Shown in pieces: positions 11,901-21,315 of a DNA stretch of 64,000 nucleotides. The stretch lies in contig JBLDXI010000009.1 of NCBI GenBank assembly GCA_047495785.1, forward strand, positions 2,294,001 to 2,358,000, in the 5' to 3' direction. Numbering within the stretch: position 1 is the first letter of the stretch; each line of letters opens with the position of its first letter. Both the position numbers and the translations under genes were made by a program. Origin of the DNA: Lepidodermella squamata (Eukaryota > Gastrotricha). The notes beneath the pieces are model-generated. The model did not search any database, was not told the origin of the DNA, and worked only from the letters and a program-made list of their open reading frames with translations.

Positions 11901-13326
11901 ATCTGCCTGCCCTCGTAATATAGTAAACCTTCTTGAGATCCCTAATAATTATTTTTGATTAATCACAGTACCGGCCGAAGCTTTGCCTGCTTGTGTGCTC
12001 ATTGAAATCACCTCCAAAGTGATCACTGTCGACATTTTCGAAGGTTACATCGAGTCGCCCATCAAAACTCAAGTAGTTACAAGTCTTAACTCAAAGTGTA
12101 TCAACGACAGTTCAACCTTTGAGGGGCAGTGCTGTGTAGGGAAGGCTTACTCTTCTAGCATTACAGCCACAGACTGCATCAATCCTACAACTGGAGTCAC
12201 ATTTCTGAACAAATTCAGGTGAGATTAGTGGAGACAGTGTAGCGATTTCTAAGATGTATTTATCAGCACTGGAGAGAAGTTCCAGTTTTACATGATGGCT
12301 ACAGGCGACAAAACCAGTGATTGCTGTTCAAAAGCATCGGCCAAATCAAGTCGCAAAAAGCGAGCTGCATCAAGTGGAGCTTTTGATCAAAGCATTTTGG
12401 CTGCTATCGTCTCCGGAACTACTGTGTACGAAAGGAGTATTGCGATATTACTATAATTTTTGTGAAATATTTTTCATTAGGATGGACGCGATCAAAACAG
12501 CGGTGAAAAATGTAAGAGCCTGCCGAATCGAATTATTGTTATGATTATCGAGCAATTCTGTGATAGGTCGATCCTAGCGCTGTTATTCCAGCTGATGCTG
12601 TTTCTATTGCAACAACTACAACAACGACTACCACTGCGGCAACAACCTCGAGCAGTTCTGGTTCTGGATCCGCTGTGGCAGCGGCTGTTGCGGTAATTTA
12701 GAAACTGCCTCACTGAAGCATTTTAACTAATTGCGACTTCCTTTATTATAGACAGCTGCTCTGGCTGTGTGGGTGTACTACGCAATTGGAGGTGGCTTAG
12801 GCGGATTGGCGTTGATAATCATTGTTGTCGTGATTATTGTGGTGATGCAGAAAAAGTACGATTTCTCGCAAATTATATCTCCCACCTTAATTTGTGCCTT
12901 TTCAGGAAAAATGCAGCTACCAAAGTTGCAGCATTCCCACAGGACCCGAATGATCCCGGTGTTCGACCCATGGTCAATTTACAAGTACAGCAGGGTGGCC
13001 CAGCAATGGCTCATGGTCACCTAGAACCAGTCGCTGGCTACAACCAAAGCGCCGTTGGCTACCATCAACCCCAAAACGGAGGGTATGGTGAAAATGCTGC
13101 CTACGGGGGTCAAGATGCAGCCAATGCGTACCCTCAGCAAGGCACGTATGATCAAGCAGCTTTCGACTACGCCAGCTACTACGGTCAACAGGCTGCCTAT
13201 GACCCTAATGCTGCAGCTGCTTACGGGCATGCGGGTGCCGCCCCTGATTACCCACCATATTACGGCCATTATCCGCAAGCTGCGGATGTACAAGCGATTG
13301 CTCCTCAGCCAGCTCATGGCTATTGA
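8996..13326 (+). CDS. Type I membrane protein, tandem family member D (full length, 5' end uncertain)
   Basis: Solid exons run from 9071 to 13326: 9071-9154, 9206-9313, 9368-9376, 9429-9569, 9636-10329, 10390-10874, 10923-11102, 11158-11307, 11359-11448, 11503-11553, 11606-11914, 11969-12218, 12267-12425, 12481-12511, 12567-12692, 12752-12855 and 12906-13326. With a provisional first exon 8996-9014 (MISLIYG, phase 1) the chain gives about 1136 residues. Codons just upstream are in frame and hydrophobic but lack an ATG, so the true start is unresolved. Domain order is that of member B, but Ala/Thr linkers also lie before the N-terminal domain. Motifs: RLRQNEGSG, STVCCWFQD, DFNWG, GLGDTCDLW, VDCYGW, CGVTCGNG, GQCCVGKA and SRKKRA (furin type). 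The tail is expanded, with repeated YYG and ending near YPPYYGHY. AATAAA lies at 13491. Confidence 0.85.
9368..9376 (+). other. Nine-base microexon in member D
   Basis: CTAACGCTG lies between an acceptor (TTCTTAG) and a donor (GTGAGT). It keeps phase 1 on both sides, adding three residues of an Ala/Thr linker. It could be skipped without a frame change, so it may be an artefact of my model or an optional exon. Confidence 0.4.
9429..9569 (+). repeat. Ala/Thr low-complexity coding repeat in member D
   Basis: The exon is almost entirely ACN and GCN codons, giving alternating Thr and Ala runs, consistent with an O-glycosylated stalk before the N-terminal domain. The slippery codon pattern creates long open frames on the other strand that are not genes. 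Confidence 0.8.
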
Positions 13327-13490
13327 AAGGAGTATCCATTATATCAAACCTAGTCCCATTTTATTATCCCGATTGGCTGAATAGCCCGTGATTATTAAGG
13401 CTGACTTGCATACACCATTGCAATATTTTGCGGTCCTTGACCTTTCTTTGCAGTAATATTTTTTTCTGTTTAAACTGTGCTGTGAATTAC

Positions 13491-13496
13491 AATAAA
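13491..13496 (+). terminator. Polyadenylation signal of member D
   Basis: AATAAA about 165 bp after the stop codon of member D. Confidence 0.6.
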
Positions 13497-13709
13497 ATGT
13501 GATAACTCAAACTTGGTATAATCTTCTTATTTACGACTTCTTATGTATGGAAAAACCTGCTAACAAACAACTTATATTGGCGGTGTTTGTTTGAAACGTG
13601 TTTGTTTTGAGGTTTTCATTTCTGCTGTCACGTCGTCGCAAACAAGTAAACTCAGTGGCTGCAATGAATACTGCGAAATTATGATAAATTCCTATATATC
13701 TAATATACG
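13497..13709 (+). other. Short spacer before member E
   Basis: About 210 bp between the polyadenylation signal of member D and the ATG of member E. It presumably holds the promoter of member E; no specific element was recognised. Confidence 0.4.
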
Positions 13710-16700
13710 ATGATCGTGTTCAAATTTCTGGCTTATCTCTCCTTTCATTCTGCATTTTGCCAAAGCCGAATCAAGTATTTTAAGAATTTCGAAATCCCGG
13801 CTACAACAATTTGGCCTTTGTTCGAAATAACCGAAGAATCAACAACCCCAACTACAACAAACTCGACAGAGGAATCGACCACTGTTAGGGAAATCAGCGA
13901 AATCCACCCAAGAGGTAGCGATGGGGCGAAATCCTTCTTCCTAGGGATGGATTTCAGCTTCCCACATTGCAAACCATCCGCCTGTCACGGCTTAGCGTTC
14001 GGTTACCAATACAAAAGCTGTTTACGATCGGATTACCAGCTTCAGGAATGCAAATTCGAGATAAGGACCAACACGACCTCGAAATGGTCCTACCAGCCGT
14101 TGACTTGCCTGAAAGCTGTATCAAGCGTGCCATGCCATGGCCATTTCAACTTCTCAATCCTATCGACAAGATATTGGCTCAACAGCACGATATTACTTGC
14201 ATGGAGTGGTTCAAACTGGAAGAATGTAGATATCTCACCCTACACGTATTACCTCGCCCGTTTGAGACCTAATGAAGGAAACGGGAGTTTGTATTGTACA
14301 GGGTTTCGATCACCCTCTAGCAGTTTGGTCTACAGCGCTTTTAGCTATTTTTACAATGGTAGTTACTACGAGTTATCTACCGATAACGGAGGCTATATGT
14401 ACAAGGCTAAAATTATCGATGATAGCGGGTATAGGAAGTTGGCCTTCTTCACGAGGAATGAAACTGGTTGCCAGAATCCGATGTGTGTCTGGTTTCAGGA
14501 TGAATACACGGCCACACTGCCGAATGGAACTGTCTCGGCTGAGTTGACAGAGTTCAGATATTCAAATAAATGGTTCGTATGGATTGCGGCGGAAAATAGT
14601 TACATCTTGTACACGGGTCCTGTAACAAAGAGGATGGCGCAGAGTTACGTGAAATACTTCTCCGACTACACATGGACTTTGACGAATGGAACGACTTACA
14701 GTTACATCAACGGAACTGTATTTCGGTTGGATGACGACGGCCAGCCGATTCGAAGTTGGTCTTCTATCGGGCTGTGGTGGTGGAATTACTGGGATTATAC
14801 AGCGTGCGACCCGCAAGCCACCGGTGGCTACTTCTTCACGTACCCAGGGTCAGATCGAACAGTTTATCGTAACAGCAGTGGAGAGTATGATTGCTCGATA
14901 AAAGATGGGGAATTTGAGTTTCTCAAGCAATACGAAACCGAGCATAAATGCAACGACTCGGCTGAATCAAGTGGCAACGGTCGGAAATTCTGGTCTTGCA
15001 ATGCAGCGGCCGACCAACCCGGTGATAATACCTTGTCTGGTAATTTAAATTAAATAAATTTCGATTATTTTTTATTTCGAATTTTTCTTCAGTATGCGAT
15101 CCTGAGGATGAATTCTCTTGCCCGCAAGGCTTTCGATGTGTCAAATTTCCGGAGGTGATTGAAAAAGTATGCAGCCTAGGCATCTGTATGTCCCATGATT
15201 CACCCAACTCCACTTACCAACCCTTGCTAAGTGAGTTTTTTCCACTCATTTATTTTTCATTTTTCAACCAACTTTCCTGCAAAATAAGAATACGGCGAGG
15301 TTTGTGAGCAGCATTCGGATTGCTTTACTGGGCTATGCCTTGATGGTAAGTGCTCATGTTCGAGGTGTACGAAAATTCTGTCTGCAATCGATTACAACTG
15401 GATGACGTCAAGCTATGAATACAAAGAAGCGTGCATACGTATGTTTTTCCGAATTGCTAACGCGTAGGTATATTAATTGAATTTTTTATGAACGTCGCAG
15501 CTATTAAAAGCGCGATCGGCGGGCTGGGTGATTCATGCAGCCTTTGGCCGATAGCTAAAGACAAGGCCTGCGGGCATGGTATGGTATGTTCTAAGTGCCC
15601 GGAGCATTTCGATATACCGATGATTGACGCAACATGCAGTGGTAACAAAAAATAACTTGAAATTGATGAAAAAAACGAGGCAAATTTTTTATAGCTTTGA
15701 AACTAGTCGACTGGAGCAGGTGTGAAGATGGCCACAGGTGTGGTTACAATGCTAAATGCGCTGTTATCGGTAATGTCTCTACCTGCATCTGCCCAGATGG
15801 TTACAATTTGGAGTCGAACATGGTTGATTGCTACGGTTGGAGGCCGTGGAGCGAGACGCCCTGCAGTGCAACTTGCGGCAATGGCGTCGTTCAATTAAGC
15901 AGGATTTGCGACAAATTGCCCCATTCATCAGCTGCTTGCGATGGGAATGCAACAGTGCTTGCACCATGTTCCGCAGCAGTTCCTTGTTCTTGTGAGTAAC
16001 CGCGAAAATTTCCGCATAATTTCCCATATATAGTCATTTTTAGTGCCACCCTCCTTAAAAAAATCAGCAGCTCATGTGAGAGTTCAGACAAAATCATTGA
16101 AAATGAGCCAGTTTGACGCGATTCTGCAACCTCAGCTGAAAAATTCTCTGGCAGAATTTCTCACTGATATGTGCCTTCAAGATAGTGATATTTTCGAAAA
16201 TCAGTGCTGCCCTGGGCGAGCTTGGATTTTCCCGCATGAAGCTTACGATTGCGTCAGCAACACTACGGGAATAATATTTGTCAACAAATTCAGCGACCCT
16301 GATCAGTCATCTTTCAGCTTTTACGTAACGGCGCAAGTCGATCAGAACAGTATATGCTGTAAAGGGGCTCCAGTGATAAGCGAAGATTCGAGCAATAGGA
16401 AGCCGAAGAAGACTGTAAAGATAGCTTCAAGCTTCGATGCAGAGATTCTGAGCGAACTTCTCGCAACTTCGAAGCAAATGTGAGATTTACCTTGTTATAA
16501 GGCTTTATATCAATTTAATGTGCTTTCAGGATGTCGACTTTAACTACGATTTTCAAAAAAATTGATCCAAAGTCAAAAATATTAATCATGTCAAAAAGCG
16601 TCGAGTCAAACCGCGATCAAGTAATTAAAAATTCCTCCTTAATTTTTTAAATTTTCGAATTTTTTACAGAAATTTTCGCACAGCGCGAACGATTTTTTTC

Positions 16701-17061
16701 TGTCCGCAAGTGGGATTCTCATAGCAATTACAGGCGCTTTGTCGGCGATTGCTATTTTAGCCATGACTGCATTGCTCTTCAAAAAGTTGGTTCAAAACTG
16801 AAATTTTACGATGAAAATTTGAGTTTGATTTTCAGGAAAACTTCGAGGACTTCGTATAAATTCAACTCATCGAACGAGCCCATTTTCAGTTTTGCCAACA
16901 TCTGCGGCTGGCGGCGCCGAGGTTCATCTACTGCTGAAGTCACGCCGAGCCACCCTGACATTCCGATTATCAACGCGTTCCATCCCACCTACTTCGAGCA
17001 GTATCGGCCGAAAAAAAGCAGCGTGCGAAAATCATCAGCTCTTTCCCTGAACCAACTCTAG
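13710..17061 (+). CDS. Type I membrane protein, tandem family member E (divergent, intron-poor)
   Basis: Coding exons are 13710-15039, 15093-15230, 15289-15438, 15501-15641, 15695-15991, 16044-16479, 16530-16620, 16670-16785 and 16836-17061, about 974 residues. ATG at 13710 begins a hydrophobic leader (MIVFKFLAYLSFHSAFC). The whole N-terminal domain sits in one exon, whereas members B and D split it by introns (RLRPNEGNG, PMCVWFQD). The modules keep the family order: HSDCFTGLC, GLGDSCSLW, an EGF-like unit and the best TSP1-like unit of the array (WRPWSETPCSATCGNG). The QCCPGRAW domain ends in a basic KPKK stretch with no clean RxKR site. The stalk is short and the long mucin tracts are missing. 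The tail ends with HPTYFEQY plus a basic patch. Followed by AATAAA at 17092. Confidence 0.87.
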
Positions 17062-17091
17062 AGGACAGTTAATTCTGTTTACGCGTATTTC

Positions 17092-17097
17092 AATAAA
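17092..17097 (+). terminator. Polyadenylation signal of member E
   Basis: AATAAA 31 bp after the stop codon of member E. Confidence 0.6.
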
Positions 17098-17376
17098 TTG
17101 ATAAAATGTTGACTATAGACCCTTGGATTGTGTGGGTGAAACCTGAAATGGGTCAAGCATATAATGAACCTCGTGATGTTACTCCTTGGAAACTGCAAAG
17201 TTGTAGGAGGTTCAGCCGCCACCTCGTGTCGTCGTTAAAATTCTGGCTAAAAGCCTCTAATGCACTCAGCTTTGTGTTTTTCATTTTTTTGGTCGCCCGT
17301 TTGTTTTTTTTGGCGGTTGCATAGAGGTCATATCCACTGGGATTGCGCTACTAAAGTTGAAATTCCTCAAAATAAA

Positions 17377-18454
17377 ATGATCATGAAACACATCGCATCA
17401 ATATTACTGTTTTTTTCGATGAAAGCCTTGGCAACGGGTAAGAATATTTTGATTCAATAACTTGGCGTAATCCTAATCAACCACAGACCCAGAGATGTAT
17501 GCATCGAATGATCCGGATGGCTCAACGTAAATTCTTTTCCAGGTTTTTTGTGAATAAACCTCAATTTTTTTTATTTCACCAGCGCCGGGAATGTAAATGA
17601 GGAGAAAACCACAGTAAGCTAATCTACCATTTTTTATTTCCTGGTTATGATTTTTCCGCAATCTAAAAGCGATACATCCTTTCGAGAACAATGCCACCTG
17701 AGTAGGTCTCGAATTTGAAAAGTGGGTTCTTAGTTAAATTTGTTTTTGTTTCAAGAATCGCGAAGTTGAAAGCTGCTATGGAGAGTGGAGACGAGGACGA
17801 GGTTGCAAGGTTCCTATTTGGCCAAGAGATCACCACGGTATAGGACCGTGTAAAATGTTGAAGCATTATTTAAAAAAATATTTTTATTAGAAAAAAGACG
17901 TGAGTGATGGATCCCTGCCATCCTGGGCTATCGGGCTTATGAGTGCTTGTATCATCATATTTTGCGCGGTTTTGCTCATCGCCACGGGAATAGTCGTCGT
18001 CAAAAAGAAGTTCGCCTAATTTATCAGTTTAATTTATAAAAAGTCTATACCCTTTCCTCATCTATCAGCAATCATCCCGCTAAATTCCGTTTTATATCCC
18101 AGGTTGAAGATGAAAAGGTCGAAAGTTTCCTTTGTACCGCCTCCGATGGGCAACCTGCCAACTCATGATCAACTGATGAAATTTCAATACCAGCGAGCTG
18201 CAACAAGTCGAGATGGCAATAAGGCTTTAATCGCCGTTCAGGCTAAGGAATCAGCCCTGCCAAAATCAGCCCTGCCTTTGGCCGATAATCGATCTCAGCC
18301 GATTTTTGTCACTCAAACCGGGCACAGTGCTTTATCGGCTAGCTGGACAGCAACTGAAGCTGGGGTTCAGCGCGAAAAATCAAAAGCTGAACAGTTGATA
18401 CTTCCTCTAAGTGCAGACCCTTCGTTATCGCTGCGCAACTTGCACTTCAGCTAA
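17377..18454 (+). CDS. Minimal family member F: signal peptide, short stalk, helix and tail
   Basis: Seven exons close in frame: 17377-17437, 17487-17526, 17583-17613, 17670-17701, 17756-17837, 17891-18009 and 18103-18454, about 238 residues. Exon 1 is a signal peptide (MIMKHIASILLFFSMKALAT) ending in phase 1 like the large paralogues. Three tiny exons give an acidic or neutral stalk. Exon 5 (KLKAAMESGDEDEVARFL) sits where the large members have their membrane-proximal helix. Exon 6 is the transmembrane helix ending in KKK, and exon 7 a tail of about 117 residues without the YPxYYG motif. None of the Cys-rich, EGF or TSP1 modules is present. Exon 4 is inferred from its phase (0 to 2). The last donor (GTTCGC) is weak; reading through it would stop after three residues (KFA). 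Confidence 0.68.
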
Positions 18455-18491
18455 TTTCATATCTTATAATCAACTTGTATTTTTGAAGTGA

Positions 18492-18497
18492 AATAAA
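18492..18497 (+). terminator. Polyadenylation signal of member F
   Basis: AATAAA 38 bp after the stop codon of member F. Confidence 0.6.
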
Positions 18498-19436
18498 GTT
18501 AGTAATTTTTAACGATTTATGCAAAGATCACGGCTTTTATTTTTTTGCAATAAAAAATTTTCTGGCGACATTTATCATCAACAAATCGCACAATAAGCTT
18601 GCGCTAAACGCCGTTGGTAGTAATAATTCTTGTTATAATACAATAAGTTGTAAGTTTCAAGCGAGAAAGAATATATAACATAGGATTTGTGTCTTCTCAA
18701 GAATTTTATTTTCCATGGCTTTTCGCAATAATTTTTGCGACTAGGTCGCTGTTCAATTTTAAATTCGGCGAAAATCAATCATAGCACTTCGTCAAGCGGC
18801 TAAGTACGCCGAATTAAACAATACAATAGTAAACAATTACATTGCTAAAAAATCACGAAGGCTATATACCAGCGAGGTATAAGCAATCGATATAGGATAA
18901 AAATTCGATATTTACAACAGTCATTGTCATAATTATTTAAAGATTTGATTGAGGCAAAAAATAGTCAGCTGTTGATATCTGGCAGAGAGTTCGGCATGGT
19001 AGAGACACGCAATAGAAACACGCTGCTAGAAACGAGACTCTAATCAATAATATACCGAGATCAAGTTTTAGCGAAGTCAAAAAGATCTGCAGATTTCACA
19101 TGGCATTTAAACACCTCGAAAGCGGTAAATAAAAACGAAAATCCGATTAAATTTCACGGCCAAGTTCTTCGAGAATATTCATTCCTAACATCCTTAGTTC
19201 ATTAAGATTAACTTGCTATTAAAGGAAAAATTAATAAATCTTCAAAGGCCTAACGAACCTTAGATAATTAATTAAAAATTCTTATCATTAATTTCGATAT
19301 TTTAATAAAAATCTAAGAAAATTTCTAGAATTAACTGGCCAATATTATAAATTTCAGAGACATTTTTGCCATATATTCTGACGAGATTTTTCGATGGGAG
19401 ATCTTAGCGAGTAGTAATTCCATCTTGCCGTGATCG
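18498..19436 (+). other. AT-rich spacer between convergent genes
   Basis: Very AT-rich, with only short open frames. It separates the tail-to-tail member F (+) and PAN-domain gene (-). Nothing supported is seen in it. Confidence 0.4.
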
Positions 19437-21315
19437 TTACCGCCGGAGAAGTAGCAAAATAGCCCCCAATACTAGACTTGTTGTCCTTGAGCAAATCCCG
19501 GCGCCATTACTGCTGGTCGGCATTGAAACATCGCTATCGGCCAGGTTACGTTTCCGCTTTTTCAGCGAAACCAGGGTGATCGGATTCGACGGCATCTGTT
19601 GCACCCCAGCAGCCGCGGCACCCATCGACGGTATAGCATCGCGCGGCGCATGGGCCACCTTTTGAAACAGCTTGCCTTCATCAGGCTGGCGGCGCTTCGA
19701 CGACGAAATGCCGGCCGAAGCGTTCCAGCGCGAAAATAATACGCAATTCTGCTGTAAAATCGTTTTAGGCTTTTTCGGAGGCGTAGACCCATTTGTAGCG
19801 CTATCGGTTGATGGTACCATTGTAACCTCAGTCCTCATTAGGAAAAAGTAAGAACAGTGTTGGTCTAGGGTGCAAGCCCTGCTGCAGGTTGCTTCGGACG
19901 AGTTGGCAATTGTCGCTCGATGAACGAGAATTTTCATCGAATCATCTGCGACTGCTACGTAATCTGCTCCCTCGCTCGGATTCGCTGGAAAATTTAAGAA
20001 ATATTCGAATTAGTTTATTCCAGCCAAAAGACTTACAGTAAGCTTCCCAAGGATCGTTCTCTCCAAGAGTCGACGAAGCGTAGCTTTGATGCATAGCTGC
20101 CGATGGCGAGTTGCTATTGTCGAAAAACACCATTTCCAGCGGGTTCGTTGTATTTTGATCCACCAGCACCGGCTGGTCGCGCTGTTGTTGGTCAAATGAG
20201 AAAATTTCATTGCTAGACATCGCCGGGTCATCGCCTCCGTCAAGGTGCTTCCGCGCCCGCTCGAGAGCGGCCGGCACCCAGTAGTCCTTACGGAAGTATT
20301 TAACCCAGGATTCGACTGCTAGCAAATCGCTAGGCATCGTTTCTGGGCACACCTGGGCCTTCAGATAACAGACGTCGCCTTCAAAGTCGTAAGTAAACCC
20401 GGAACAGTTAGCCATTGTCCGGCATGTTGATGCGCAGGATGTAACGTCGGTAAAAACTGGCGGTACTGCCAGTTGTCCAGGACATGAACCATGCATAGCA
20501 GTAAATCCCCATAATTCTAAAAAATTAAAAATAAATTATAAAATATCCCTGAAATTAAGAGCAATTTTTCTATGAATTTTGACTAGTGGACCGGGTAAAA
20601 TGGGACATTTTAGGCTTTCTGACTCTGTTCCTCATTTTCTTCAAACTTCGGCCCCAATTTTAAGAGCAATTTTAGAAACTGAGGGGGCCTTCTATATAAT
20701 AAGCTATACAATAAGCTTCCAAAATAAACCGCTGATCGTTTAATAACGTTATCCTATAGCACATTTCAAATTGCCAAAAATAATAAAAAAATTGAACAAT
20801 TCTCGATTTTTCCAGAAATATCAGGATTCATCTTCCCCGCCTCCAGTTCAAATTTTAGAATTTTCTAAAAATACTGAAATATGGCTCTGTCCAAAGTTAC
20901 CCTTCTATTACGGTACCCGGATTTTTTTCCAAAATTAATATAATTATTTTCCAACAAATTTACCATTTTTATAAAACACCACTGGGGTGTATCGAGCAGG
21001 TTTGATGCGGTCGCATAGGCCCCATTTTAGCCAACAATGCTGTTCAAGGTGATCAAAGGAAAACCCGCGACAGCCCGTATATCTCTGGCATTCATTCGCA
21101 CAGCCTTGTACGTCAACGGTAACTGGTTTCTCGTTTAAAAACATATCGGCGCAATTGCCGATCAGCATAGTAAATCCGCGAACAACTGTAAAAATATTTA
21201 AAAAATCACAGGAAATTAAAAAGCTCACTTCAAACTTACGAGGTCGCTGGCATTTCGCAAGGCTCGACAGGTAGACAAGGACGAAAAGCGCTGGTCCCAA
21301 CCTCTGAAGCATCAT
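19437..21315 (-). CDS. Secreted or surface protein with three PAN/apple-like domains
   Basis: Exons on the minus strand are 21240-21315, 20964-21185, 20037-20516 and 19437-19984; GT-AG and phase all fit, giving about 441 residues. MMLQRLGPALFVLVYLSSLA is a signal peptide. Domain 1 (CADMFLN, CANECQRYTGCRGFSFD, CWLKWGLC) and domain 2 (CPGQLAV, CASTCRTMANCSGFTYD, CYLKAQVC) have the PAN/apple cysteine pattern. A third, degenerate one (CSRACTLDQHCSYFF) follows a low-complexity spacer. The end has a basic KKRKRN stretch, possibly a convertase site, then a Ser-rich patch and a hydrophobic run (TSLVLGAILLLL) that could be a GPI-anchor signal or a short membrane segment. PAN domains usually bind protein or carbohydrate; the ligand is unknown. 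The 447-bp intron between domains 1 and 2 is AT-rich. Confidence 0.82.

Noticed and set aside
20580-20935. Possible MITE in the PAN-gene intron (ACCGGGTAAAATGGGAC near one end, TACCCGG near the other)
   Set aside because: The inverted match is only about six to eight bases, too short to support an element.
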